Assembly (NCBI GenBank): GCA_003499585.1
Contig: DNSU01000106.1
Coordinates: 1-13,415, forward strand
Source of the DNA: Cyanobacteria bacterium UBA9579
GTDB taxonomy: Bacteria > Cyanobacteriota > Vampirovibrionia > Gastranaerophilales > UBA9579
DNA: 13,415 nucleotides
Reading direction: 5' to 3'
Made by a program: the position numbers and the translations under genes
In this document: piece after piece, positions 6,339 through 13,415 of the stretch
Position numbering within the stretch: the first letter of the stretch is position 1
Layout of the letters: each line of letters begins with the position of its first letter
The notes under the pieces: generated by a model
The model's input: the letters and a program-made list of their open reading frames with translations, nothing else
What the model was told of the DNA's origin: nothing
Database searches by the model: none

Positions 6339-6477
6339 AGAAAATAAAGTATATTTATTCCGTCGCTGGTGATAGTGCTAACGCACCTTTTTAAGTCATC
6401 ATTGGAATAGTTGATGACTTAAAAAGGTGACTTTGTCACCGGTATCAAGGCTCCTCCATAAACATACTTTATTTTCA
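6339..6477. repeat. Nested palindromic element, MITE-like, between converging genes
   Basis: The outer arms GAAAATAAAGTAT-a-TTTAT (6340-6358) and ATAAA-c-ATACTTTATTTTC (6458-6476) are inverted copies with one mismatch in 19. Inside are a perfect 18-bp stem, CACCTTTTTAAGTCATCA (6384-6401) with its complement at 6412-6429 around a 10-base loop, and two small hairpins: GTGC/GCAC at 6375-6386 and GGTGAC/GTCACC at 6426-6440. TACT occurs just outside both ends (6335-6338, 6478-6481), like a target duplication. There is no open frame. Lying 8 bases after mtnA and 46 bases after the DUF362 stop, it may also end both transcripts. Confidence 0.75.
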
Positions 6478-6522
6478 TACTCGATAAAACACGAATTAAT
6501 ATTAGATCAGCTTTTCAAATTA

Positions 6523-7677
6523 TTATTTTTTTATTCTTCTAAAAAACCTGAATATCTTCTCAATTATCGGTTGAGATAAATGAATTGCACCATGAGGGCA
6601 TGCCTCTTGACAGCAATAACACTTAATGCAGTTTTTATAATCGGGTATACATACGCCTTTATCCCCTGCTTCTATTATTTCAGCAGGACAGGCTTCTATG
6701 CAAATATTGCATTTTTTGCAGGATTTGGCATCTATTAACGGTTTTGCAACCATTAATTCCATCAGCATATCCTGAACCCAATCAGGGACACAATCAGGAA
6801 GGCTCTTATACCTTTGTGGAGGCAATTTGAAACTATGAGCCCTTATTTCATCAAAAGCAATCAGATTAATATCTTCCAAGCCTTTATAGTTAACTAAAGT
6901 TGGAACTGTATTGACCGGCATGCCTATAATATGGCATGCCAGAATATCAACTGAGCCTGAATCCCAACCCCCAAACAATGCCCCTGCGAACTTAGGTTCT
7001 CCTTTACTGCCAGGGCCTTCTCCTTCCATGCCTAAAATCCCGTCAACAATGTGAAATACTTTGTTATCAAAATGGTTATTTATATCCAGTAACATCTGTG
7101 TAAAAACCTTAAGATCAGGCATTACAATATGTTGACGATACTTTAATACTCCCGGCATAATTCCAAAGAGATTTTTAGTGGCACAAGTCAGCCTTGTTAA
7201 GGTATGTGTCTTGAGTTTAGCAATATTTATAATAAAGTCAGCCTCAATAGCTGGGGTTATCATCAAGCATTTTTTCAAAACCTTTCCTTCAGGTAAATTA
7301 ACAACCTGATCAGAAGTGTCAAAATTTAGTTTACAGCCTGTTTCTTCAGCTACAATGTCTAATTGACAGGCTTTGTATAATTTTTCCAGAGCTTTTTCAT
7401 TATAAACACCTGCCGGGCTGTCAGCTATGGTTATATTACAGTTAAACTGCTTTAAATAAGTAATTATTGCCTTTAAAACTATTGGATGAGTAGTTATAGC
7501 TTTATCAGGATGCCTCGCAGCCAGAAGATTGGGTTTTAGCAAAATATTTACAGGTTTCTCTGATCTTAGTTTATTCTCCAAATCCGGGAAGGAAGAAAAT
7601 ATTTTTTCAATTGATTCTTTTACTTTATTAAAGTCATATTCTGAACAAAAGGTATAGCTGACTTGATTTTTACTCAT
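6523..7677 (-). CDS. DUF362 protein with C-terminal 2x[4Fe-4S] ferredoxin domain
   Basis: The 384-residue protein has a DUF362 domain (about 1-310), with NILLKPNLL, ADSPAG, KLKTHTLTRLTCATKNLFG and VDGILGMEGEGPGSKGEP. It is followed by two bacterial-type cluster motifs: Cys320-x2-Cys323-x2-Cys326-x3-Cys330-Pro and Cys350-x2-Cys353-x2-Cys356-x3-Cys360-Pro. Cys343 and Cys355 are additional. DUF362 proteins are widespread and their reaction is unknown; the clusters imply electron transfer. There is no signal peptide, so it is probably cytoplasmic, with a basic C-terminal tail (FRFFRRIKK). It starts at ATG 7677 behind a weak GAGAG site. It is flanked by the palindromic element downstream and a gene on the opposite strand upstream, so it is monocistronic. 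The physiological partner cannot be inferred from the neighbours. Confidence 0.9.
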   Translation of the reverse strand: MSKNQVSYTFCSEYDFNKVKESIEKIFSSFPDLENKLRSEKPVNILLKPNLLAARHPDKAITTHPIVLKAIITYLKQFNCNITIADSPAGVYNEKALEKLYKACQLDIVAEETGCKLNFDTSDQVVNLPEGKVLKKCLMITPAIEADFIINIAKLKTHTLTRLTCATKNLFGIMPGVLKYRQHIVMPDLKVFTQMLLDINNHFDNKVFHIVDGILGMEGEGPGSKGEPKFAGALFGGWDSGSVDILACHIIGMPVNTVPTLVNYKGLEDINLIAFDEIRAHSFKLPPQRYKSLPDCVPDWVQDMLMELMVAKPLIDAKSCKKCNICIEACPAEIIEAGDKGVCIPDYKNCIKCYCCQEACPHGAIHLSQPIIEKIFRFFRRIKK

Positions 7678-7703
7678 TATTTTCTCTCATTTACTACTAT
7701 TTA

Positions 7704-7725
7704 TTGATATTATACAAAATATCAA
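7704..7725 (-). promoter_or_regulatory. Candidate -10 box within an inverted repeat, DUF362 gene
   Basis: Reading leftward, TATAAT (7714-7709) stands about 30 bases before the DUF362 start. It lies in the spacer and left arm of TTGATATT (7704-7711) / AATATCAA (7718-7725), an 8-bp inverted repeat. The -35 is poor (TAGATT at 17 bases), which would fit a regulated promoter, with the repeat as a possible operator. Confidence 0.35.
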
Positions 7726-7837
7726 CCTCTAAATCTAATCAAATTTATACGTATGGACATAATCCTTATGATTTTTGCATTGTCATTAATATTAAATGTT
7801 CTTAACAAAACTGTATTTATATAGCAATTAATTCGTT

Positions 7838-7867
7838 TTGCTTCCCTTTATATATATAGGGTATATT
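7838..7867 (+). promoter_or_regulatory. Candidate promoter of the 67-residue gene
   Basis: TTGCTT (7838-7843) and TATATT (7862-7867) are separated by 18 bases. Transcription would start about 20 bases before the ATG at 7894. GGGGGA at 7876-7881 is the likely ribosome site, 12 bases from the start and thus somewhat far. TTCGTTTT (7832-7839) and AAAACGAA (7886-7893) form an 8-bp inverted repeat around this promoter. Confidence 0.4.
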
Positions 7868-7893
7868 GCATAATTGGGGGATAATAAAACGAA

Positions 7894-8097
7894 ATGTCAC
7901 AGTATATAGGTGCAAGAGATAGAATTGATCAACTATTAGTTCAAAAATATGCAGATATGAGAACCAATAATTTGGATCATACTCCAGAAATGTCTGTAGA
8001 TAAATTCTGGAAATTAATGGGACTGGTTGCTCAGTACGAAAGAGCAATAGTCGAGATAAAGAAACCAAAACAACAAAATATTAAAAAGCTAGTATAA
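7894..8097 (+). CDS. Small protein of unknown function (67 residues)
   Basis: I do not recognise the product. It begins MSQYIGARDRIDQLLVQKYA and is probably all-helical: one charged helix over about 7-23, a polar turn (TNNLDHTPEM), a second helix from about 34-55 (DKFWKLMGLVAQYERAIVEI) and a basic tail ending KKLV. There is no signal peptide, membrane segment or Cys. It is supported as a gene by a plausible promoter, a purine-rich ribosome site, and a strong terminator that begins inside its last codons. Trp39 and the amphipathic second helix suggest a protein-binding role, but this is a guess. It faces the pilus/secretion operon and shares the terminator with it. An opposite-strand frame over the same bases (7817-8068) is less gene-like. 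Confidence 0.7.
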   Translation: MSQYIGARDRIDQLLVQKYADMRTNNLDHTPEMSVDKFWKLMGLVAQYERAIVEIKKPKQQNIKKLV

Positions 8098-8118
8098 ATT
8101 ACTAGCTTTTTAATATTT
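8076..8118. terminator. Bidirectional terminator, 18-bp perfect stem
   Basis: The stem AAATATTAAAAAGCTAGT (8076-8093) pairs perfectly with 8101-8118 around the seven-base loop ATAAATT. The TTTTT-rich arms act as T runs in both directions, so it can end the plus-strand 67-residue gene and the minus-strand secretion operon (last stop at 8141). It includes the last six codons and the stop of the small gene. Confidence 0.85.
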
Positions 8119-8140
8119 AAAACCGGTTATAGCAAATCTC

Positions 8141-8437
8141 TTAAGTTCTATCAGCAGGTCTTAAAAGTATTATCGTATCTAAATTAAGCTGAATGAATTC
8201 ATGGAATTCAGATACATCAGGAGTTTTTTTGTGAGTTATTTGAGCATCTTTAATAGCTACAAAACGTCTTGAACCATTCAAAATCTCTGATAGTATTCTG
8301 TTTTTCTTGCCTGTTTTAGGCATAAAAACATATCCTTCTATCTGGTAATCATCTGTTATTACGTGTACTTTTTCTGCCCAGACACTAGATAAAGCATCGG
8401 GGATGTTTCTTTCATTTTTTTCAGGTTTTATATCCAT
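8141..8437 (-). CDS. Small conserved-looking protein, last gene of the secretion operon
   Basis: The 98-residue protein has a likely beta-rich core: EKVHVITDDYQIEGYVFMP (about 22-40), a loop with KTGKKNRILSEILNGSRRF (41-59), VAIKDAQITHK (60-70) and a final strand LNLDTIILLRP (84-94). The pattern 'I.G.v.mP..G....LSE.LN...RFvai.dA.i' looks like a small domain of unknown function seen in other bacteria (I associate it with DUF6812, without certainty). It has no signal peptide, membrane segment or Cys, so it is probably cytoplasmic. It follows the platform-protein gene by 20 bases and has AAAGAGAG before the ATG. The operon position suggests a role with the pilus/secretion machine, such as a regulator of the ATPase; this is inference. 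Confidence 0.8.
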   Translation of the reverse strand: MDIKPEKNERNIPDALSSVWAEKVHVITDDYQIEGYVFMPKTGKKNRILSEILNGSRRFVAIKDAQITHKKTPDVSEFHEFIQLNLDTIILLRPADRT

Positions 8438-8457
8438 TTTTTTCTCTCTTTATATTA

Positions 8458-9684
8458 TTACATCATATTTGAGTAACCCTGGAATAATGGCAGATATAAT
8501 GCTAATGCCAGTGATAATACTATAGCGCCAATTACCAGAAGTAATACAGGTTCAAATAACTTATTTAATAATTCAATTAATTGTTCCAATTGAGTATCAA
8601 TATAAAGTTCTGATTGATATAGTGTTTCTCCTAACTGACCGGATTCCTCCCCTGTAGAAATCATACACATAACAATAGGCGGAATAAATCCAGTTAATTT
8701 TAAACCTGTAGAAAGAGATTGACCATTTTGAATTTTTGAAGCCGATTCTCTAAGAGCTTTTTTTAACTCATAATTAACTACTGTCTTATTAGCAAGTAAA
8801 ATACCATCTATTACAGGAATACCTGCATCAAAAGATACTCTTAATATACTTACAAAGTTAGATAAATACGCATATTTAATAAATGTACTAAGCACAGGAA
8901 TATCAAGAACATATTTATCAATGAGTTTTCTGGAAATTGGCCAGGTAAAAAGAAAATATAAAGAGCCAAAAGCACTGGCGAACATTATTGGAAGAGTAAA
9001 CCAGTATGCTTTCAAAAATTTACCCACATCCATAAACATTTGTGTAATGAAAGGTAATTTATGTCCTGAATTGGCATATGTGGATTCAAAAGCCGGGAAA
9101 ACAAATATTATCATAACCAAACTCACAAGAAGGGATAATACTATAATAAAACAGGGATATATCAATGTAGAAATGACTCTGCTCTTTAATTTATCCTGCT
9201 TATTAAGTAAAAATACCAATCTTTCAAGAGTCGTATCAAGTTCCCCTGTTTCCTCACCGGCTCTAATTATGCCAGCATAAACCTGATCGAATATTTGTGG
9301 CATTTTAAAAATTGCTTCGCTAAAATTTGCCCCGGAAAGCAACATTTTCCTTAATTCAATTACTAAGGCCTGTACTTTTGCACTAGTTGCGTTCATCTCA
9401 ATAAAAAGCAATGCCTCAACCAAAGAAATACCCGTTTTAGACAATACATAAAGAGAATTAGTGAAATCTATTTTTTCACGTGTATTTAACTTTTTAAGAA
9501 TTATCTTTTCTTTTTTTGCAGTAGAGCTTTGTTTAGCAGCTTTAGCCTTTTCTTCATTAATTTTTGTAGGAATAAGATTTAAATCCCTTAAAGCCTCTCT
9601 GGCGTCTCTAAGAGATTTAGCTTCTATTTTCCCATTGATTAAATCTTTTCCAGACTTCAATGCTGTATAAGTAAAAACCGGCAT
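8458..9684 (-). CDS. Type IV pilus / type II secretion inner-membrane platform protein (PilC/GspF)
   Basis: The 408-residue protein starts MPVFTYTALKSGKDLINGKIEA, the usual PilC/GspF opening. It has two homologous T2SSF domains (about 70-195 and 275-400), each with the landmark pair RAGEETGELD (~141-150) and STGEESGQLG (~343-352), and three membrane segments (about 172-198, 227-247, 379-401). The polytopic protein is the inner-membrane platform that the assembly ATPase turns or pushes to polymerise pilins. The linker 42-65 is Lys/Ala-rich. The ATG at 9684 is preferred over a GTG two codons upstream because GGAG (9690-9693) sits 5 bases before it. The pilB/gspE stop is 20 bases upstream, so they are cotranscribed. 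Whether it serves pili or secretion cannot be told from this window; the symbol is left open. Confidence 0.93.
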   Translation of the reverse strand: MPVFTYTALKSGKDLINGKIEAKSLRDAREALRDLNLIPTKINEEKAKAAKQSSTAKKEKIILKKLNTREKIDFTNSLYVLSKTGISLVEALLFIEMNATSAKVQALVIELRKMLLSGANFSEAIFKMPQIFDQVYAGIIRAGEETGELDTTLERLVFLLNKQDKLKSRVISTLIYPCFIIVLSLLVSLVMIIFVFPAFESTYANSGHKLPFITQMFMDVGKFLKAYWFTLPIMFASAFGSLYFLFTWPISRKLIDKYVLDIPVLSTFIKYAYLSNFVSILRVSFDAGIPVIDGILLANKTVVNYELKKALRESASKIQNGQSLSTGLKLTGFIPPIVMCMISTGEESGQLGETLYQSELYIDTQLEQLIELLNKLFEPVLLLVIGAIVLSLALALYLPLFQGYSNMM

Positions 9685-9689
9685 ACTCA

Positions 9690-9693
9690 CTCC
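9690..9693 (-). promoter_or_regulatory. Ribosome site that decides the platform-protein start
   Basis: GGAG (read on the minus strand) lies 5 bases before ATG 9684. The in-frame GTG at 9690 overlaps this site and has nothing suitable upstream, so the ATG is the better start. Confidence 0.5.
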
Positions 9694-9704
9694 ACTTGAA
9701 AATA

Positions 9705-11885
9705 CTAATCGTTATTAGCCCCTAATGTTCTTATGTATTCATTTATTGTTGTATCACCTTTAAGAATAGCATCTAATCCTGATCTTTGCAGTGTTCTCAT
9801 ACCGCAGGAAACTGCTATTTCTTCTATTTCGTGCGCAATATTGGAATTAGTGATTATCTTTTTCAACTCACGGTTTATAGGCATAACTTCATATACACCC
9901 ATTCTGCCTATATAACCTGTATTATCACAGTTACTGCAGCCTACTGCTTTATATATCTTATGTTCACTAAACCCATCATAATCATCAGGATTGGAAACAA
10001 TCAATTCAAGTTCCTGTTCAGATGGAACATACAATTCCCTGCACATAGGGCATAATTTTCTCATAAGTCTTTGAGCTATAACTCCAACAAGAGATGATGC
10101 AATTAGATAAGGCGCAGCACCCATATTTATAAGCCTTGTAATAGTAGCTGTAGCACTATTTGTGTGAACACTGCTCAATACAAGGTGACCTGTCAAAGAT
10201 GCATAAATCGCAGCATCAAGCGTCTCAATATCCCTGATCTCTCCAACCATTATGATGTCAGGGTCCTGTCTTAATATGGCTCTCATGCAAGAAGCAAACG
10301 TAATATCAGCTTTAGCATTTACCTGAATTTGGTTTATTCCTTCAAGTTTTATCTCTACAGGATCTTCAACTGTAGTAATGTTAACCATTTCATTATTTAC
10401 TTTATTTAAAATAGAGTAAAGTGTTGTGGTTTTACCACTACCGGTTGGGCCTGTTGCAAGAATAATTCCGTGAGGAGAAGTTGTCATAAGCTCTATTCGC
10501 TTAACATCCTCTCTTGACGCTCCAACAAGTTCAATTTTCTTACTTTCTTTATTTACTATTCTTAAATCAGATCGTAAAATACGTATTACCATTTTCTCTT
10601 TAGCACCAACTGGTAACGTATTTAACCTGAGATTATATAAATTATTATTGTATTTTAAAGTAAAACTGCCATCCTGAGGCCTTCTATGCTCAGCAATATC
10701 CATTCTTGCAACAACTTTTAACCTGGAAATTAACAAATTTTCTATCTTGGCAGGAACTTCAAGAATCTGTCTCAAAATGCCATCTGTACGATAGCGAACT
10801 ATATATTTGTCGCTTCTTGGTTCTATGTGAATATCACTGGCTTTTTTCTCGATAGCTTCTATGATTAAGGAACTTGCAAATCTTGCTACAAGGTTAGATT
10901 CATCTTCAAACTCTTTTTCAACCTGCTGCCAAAGATTTTCTTCTATGATAAGAATATCTTCATCAAGAGAGATTTCTTCCATAAGTTTTTCTGTTTCTCT
11001 CTTGGTTTCAAAAAAGTTTACTATACATCTTTCATACTCAATATGAGTAAGAATCAAAGGAAAAGGCTTAAGCCCCGTAAGATAAATAATATCATTTAAA
11101 ACCTGTTTATCATTTGGATTAACCATTCCAACCATGATAGTTTTTCCATCAGTACTGATTGGAACAGCCCTATTTTCCCTGATAAAATCTTCAGGTAAAA
11201 GTCTGATTACATTAGGCTCTACTTTAAGATCTTTGGATTCAACGTGCGCATATCCCTGTTGTATTGATAATGCTTCTCTTAATTGATCAATATGAATAAA
11301 ACCTAATTTTACAAGCGCAGAACCTATAGGAGTACCAGTTTGCTTACTTTCAGCCAGAGCCTGAGATAATTGTTCTTCCGTAATCAAACCTTCATCAATA
11401 AGCTGTTCGCCAAGTTTTTTCTTTGGAGCTAATGAACTTGATACTGGCTTTACTGAGATTACTGGTTCATTTAGTTTAATGGGCTGATCCTGTTGGCTTT
11501 TATCAATAAGTTGCTCAGGCTGGTCTTTCTGGGAAAGCTGATTAAAATGATCAGACTGAACAGCTTCATTAACCTGAGTAACCAGATTGGAAACGGATTC
11601 ACTTGTTGAATTAAAGCTCTCGCTCTCACAGGTCTCTATAAGTTCGTCAAATTGTTGTTGTGTTAAGGCTATTACTTTAGGCTTTAACTTAGTAGTCATA
11701 ATGACCTTTGTTAAAATAGAATTTCGCCTTTCTCTATTTTCTGCATCAACAATTCCAACGTATAAAACGTCGTCCTGCTTATTTACAGGAATAAACATTT
11801 CCTGCTTTAACGTATCAATAGAGAATTTATTTACATATTCTTTATTAATGCTGTCTTTTAAGTTTTCTGGAATAAAACTGCTCAT
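9705..11885 (-). CDS. Type IV pilus / type II secretion assembly ATPase (PilB/GspE)
   Basis: The 726-residue cytoplasmic ATPase has all family motifs: Walker A GPTGSGKTTT (479-488), Asp box TTVEDPVE (504-511), Walker B region DPDIIMVGEIRD (541-552), His box GHLVLSSVHTN (566-576), and zinc site Cys612-x2-Cys615 with Cys650-x2-Cys653. It powers pilin polymerisation through the platform protein. The N-terminal side has a complete GspE-N/MshEN-like domain (about 157-295; KLGEQLIDEGLITEEQLSQA, then RLLPEDF..AVPI..VGMVNP). In front of it, residues 14-85 look like a second copy of its C-terminal half (FIPVN...LYVGIVD...). A Gln/Ser-rich linker (90-150) joins them. ATG 11885 follows AAGGA by 7 bases. 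Zn and domain layout favour an extension (PilB/GspE) rather than a retraction ATPase (PilT). Confidence 0.95.
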   Translation of the reverse strand: MSSFIPENLKDSINKEYVNKFSIDTLKQEMFIPVNKQDDVLYVGIVDAENRERRNSILTKVIMTTKLKPKVIALTQQQFDELIETCESESFNSTSESVSNLVTQVNEAVQSDHFNQLSQKDQPEQLIDKSQQDQPIKLNEPVISVKPVSSSLAPKKKLGEQLIDEGLITEEQLSQALAESKQTGTPIGSALVKLGFIHIDQLREALSIQQGYAHVESKDLKVEPNVIRLLPEDFIRENRAVPISTDGKTIMVGMVNPNDKQVLNDIIYLTGLKPFPLILTHIEYERCIVNFFETKRETEKLMEEISLDEDILIIEENLWQQVEKEFEDESNLVARFASSLIIEAIEKKASDIHIEPRSDKYIVRYRTDGILRQILEVPAKIENLLISRLKVVARMDIAEHRRPQDGSFTLKYNNNLYNLRLNTLPVGAKEKMVIRILRSDLRIVNKESKKIELVGASREDVKRIELMTTSPHGIILATGPTGSGKTTTLYSILNKVNNEMVNITTVEDPVEIKLEGINQIQVNAKADITFASCMRAILRQDPDIIMVGEIRDIETLDAAIYASLTGHLVLSSVHTNSATATITRLINMGAAPYLIASSLVGVIAQRLMRKLCPMCRELYVPSEQELELIVSNPDDYDGFSEHKIYKAVGCSNCDNTGYIGRMGVYEVMPINRELKKIITNSNIAHEIEEIAVSCGMRTLQRSGLDAILKGDTTINEYIRTLGANND

Positions 11886-11904
11886 TCCATTGTCCTTATT
11901 ATAT

Positions 11905-13415
11905 TTATAGAGTACTTACTTCATCATCGTTAAGAATTTTTGGGGTTATCATTAAGATAAGTTCTGATCTTGTTCTATCTGTACTTGAATTTCTGAATAA
12001 TGCACCTATAACTGGTAAATCACCAAGGATAGGGACCTTTTTAACATCACTTGTATCTGATTCCTGAACTAAACCACCTAATATTAATGTTTCACCATCT
12101 TTAATTCTAACATTTTTTAGATCCAAATCACGTCTGTTTAACAGGGTTGCTATAAGCTCTGCACCCTCTTTTACCTGTTCTTTTATAGAAGTATATGATG
12201 GAATTATGTCAAGAGTAATATATCCATTTGGGCTTATTCTAGGGGTTAATCCTAACTCAATTCCCGCTTGACCGGTTTCATATGTTATTATATTAGATAC
12301 AGTATTTCCTGTAGTCTGTCTGTCTACGGTTCTCTTTGCAATATAATCCTCAGATATATTAACTGTTGAGGTTTGATTATTTGTTGCAATAATACGAGGA
12401 TTAGCAAGAACTTTTCCTTTACGTTGTGATATTAGAGCTTCTATCTCTGAAACAATAAGTCTTTGTTTTTTAGTATGTAAATCATGCCATATACCATTTG
12501 CATTTGAAATTATAGTGGAATCGCCAGCAAAATTGGCTACTGTAGTTCCAAACCTGCCTGATACAACTCCTGATAAGGACTTTGATCCAGATTCACTCAA
12601 TTCTATGATAGAAACCTCAATATAAACTTGAGATTGTTTCTTATCGAGATTTTTAATCATTTCTTCTGCTAAAGAAATCTTATCTTGAGAAGCGGAAATA
12701 GTTATTCTGCTTAAGTCATTATCTGCCATAACAAGATAACTGTTAGTCAAAATAGACTTTTTCTCGGAAGAAATTCCGGAGAATCCTTTAGCATCACCAC
12801 TAGCATTAGATGATGCTGATATTGTACCTGTTGACTCATTTTCTAATATAGATTGCCCGCTGCATACTGTAACAGTCCCAGTCTGCCTGTCAGATCCTGC
12901 TCCGGCAGTTCCAGAATTTTGATTGTTACCAGAATTTCCATTATTTCCGGAATTTTGATTGCTACCATTATTTCCAGAATTTCCTGTTCCGCTAGTACTT
13001 ACATTTGAATCAAAAACATTCATACAAAGTGTATTAGCAAGTACTTCAGGATTGGCATAATTAACATCAATTGTTTTAATTAAAGGTTTTACATCAATAA
13101 GTTCTATTGTTTTTTTAGCTAAAACATAATCGTTCTCATTTCCAAAAATAAGTACCTGATTGGTTCTTGGATTAGAAGTTGCAACTTGATGAACACTTAT
13201 TTCAGGTTTATTAATAGAAAAAACATTATTATTTAAAAAGTCAGCAATCATTCCGGCATCAAGATACTTAACCTGTATAGGCTTAATCATGGCTTTGTTT
13301 ATACCCAGATTACTTGCTACATTTTTTGATGCTATAACTAATGAATTGCCATCTTGCCAGTATGCCAGACCACTTACTGTCATTACATACTCAAAAGCTT
13401 TATTTAAAGATACAT
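11905..13415 (-). CDS. Secretin, PilQ/GspD family, N-terminus outside the window
   Basis: The frame stays open from a Met at 13383 to the right edge (VSLNKAFEYV precedes it), and the sequence there looks like an STN/N0-type domain, so the true start lies beyond 13415. At least 502 codons are visible. Counting from the Met at 13383: a Secretin_N-like repeat (about 33-100), a second one starting KTIDVNYANPEVLANTL (103-120), interrupted by a Gly/Asn/Ser-rich insert (132-165), then the secretin core (about 250-485) with GKVLANPRIIATNNQTS, LTPRISPNGYITLDI, and VPILGDLPVIGALFR (450-464) near the C-terminus. It forms the gated outer-membrane channel. Four Cys-free core strands follow the usual plan. 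Its stop is 19 bases before the ATPase gene, so the genes form one operon. Its promoter is outside the window. Confidence 0.93.
   Translation of the reverse strand, partial: VSLNKAFEYVMTVSGLAYWQDGNSLVIASKNVASNLGINKAMIKPIQVKYLDAGMIADFLNNNVFSINKPEISVHQVATSNPRTNQVLIFGNENDYVLAKKTIELIDVKPLIKTIDVNYANPEVLANTLCMNVFDSNVSTSGTGNSGNNGSNQNSGNNGNSGNNQNSGTAGAGSDRQTGTVTVCSGQSILENESTGTISASSNASGDAKGFSGISSEKKSILTNSYLVMADNDLSRITISASQDKISLAEEMIKNLDKKQSQVYIEVSIIELSESGSKSLSGVVSGRFGTTVANFAGDSTIISNANGIWHDLHTKKQRLIVSEIEALISQRKGKVLANPRIIATNNQTSTVNISEDYIAKRTVDRQTTGNTVSNIITYETGQAGIELGLTPRISPNGYITLDIIPSYTSIKEQVKEGAELIATLLNRRDLDLKNVRIKDGETLILGGLVQESDTSDVKKVPILGDLPVIGALFRNSSTDRTRSELILMITPKILNDDEVSTL
12889..12987 (-). repeat. 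Gly/Asn/Ser-coding low-complexity repeat in the secretin gene
   Basis: About 33 codons encode imperfect SGNNG/NQNSG units. On the plus strand this shows as repeated CCAGAATTTTGATTG / CCAGAATTTCC blocks. The length of such a tract can change by slippage. It sits in an N-domain region of the secretin that is likely exposed in the periplasm. Confidence 0.7.

Noticed and set aside
7817..8068. Minus-strand 83-codon frame over the small gene
   Set aside because: It has no ribosome site, an aromatic and Ile/Leu-rich shadow-like composition, and it overlaps the better-supported plus-strand gene with a terminator.
9685..9690. GTG start two codons upstream for the platform protein
   Set aside because: The GTG overlaps the only good ribosome site, which suits the ATG at 9684.
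13383..13383. Met at 13383 as the true start of the secretin
   Set aside because: The frame is open to the window edge, and the upstream residues VSLNKAFEYV continue the domain, so the gene is partial.

Overview
The window is AT-rich, with short intergenic spacers, and comes from a bacterium with an outer membrane: it encodes an Omp85/BamA assembly protein, a periplasmic Skp/OmpH chaperone and a secretin. The mix of a three-POTRA Omp85, a secretin-ATPase-platform pilus/secretion operon, CutA and a DUF362-ferredoxin protein in low-GC DNA would fit a non-photosynthetic relative of cyanobacteria (Vampirovibrionia/'Melainabacteria'). That placement is an inference; the window has no rRNA or other phylogenetic marker to confirm it.

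Layout. Positions 1-245: the N-terminal part of an HNH-endonuclease-like gene (minus strand) that stops before the second half of its motif. 246-950: about 700 bp without a convincing gene, holding a short direct repeat and at least three palindromic dispersed-repeat-like elements. 951-2128 (minus): cutA followed by a HEYAH zinc-metallopeptidase-like gene, joined by a 4-base GTGA overlap. 2129-2398: divergent regulatory region. 2399-5017 (plus): bamA and skp/ompH. 5018-5260: a 41-bp sequence repeated at a 61-bp interval, a 13-bp hairpin, and a good sigma-70-type promoter whose -35 overlaps the hairpin. 5261-6331 (plus): mtnA. 6339-6477: a nested, MITE-like palindrome between the converging genes mtnA and DUF362. 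6523-7677 (minus): DUF362 protein with two C-terminal [4Fe-4S] motifs. 7894-8097 (plus): an unrecognised 67-residue protein with its own candidate promoter and a terminator that starts inside its last codons. 8141-13415 (minus): a secretin-ATPase-platform-small protein operon that enters from beyond the right edge.

How the genes work together. bamA and skp belong to outer-membrane protein biogenesis: Skp-like chaperones carry unfolded outer-membrane proteins across the periplasm and BamA inserts them. The right-hand operon gives the core of a type IV pilus or type II secretion machine: outer-membrane secretin, cytoplasmic assembly ATPase and inner-membrane platform protein, with a 98-residue protein of unknown function as last gene. 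mtnA (methionine salvage), cutA and the DUF362 gene are apparently stand-alone housekeeping or redox genes. No complete, evidently new multi-gene system is visible. The most unusual items are the 137-bp nested palindrome, the 61-bp-period repeat before mtnA, the 67-residue orphan, the cutA-metallopeptidase coupling, and the 98-residue protein in the pilus/secretion operon.
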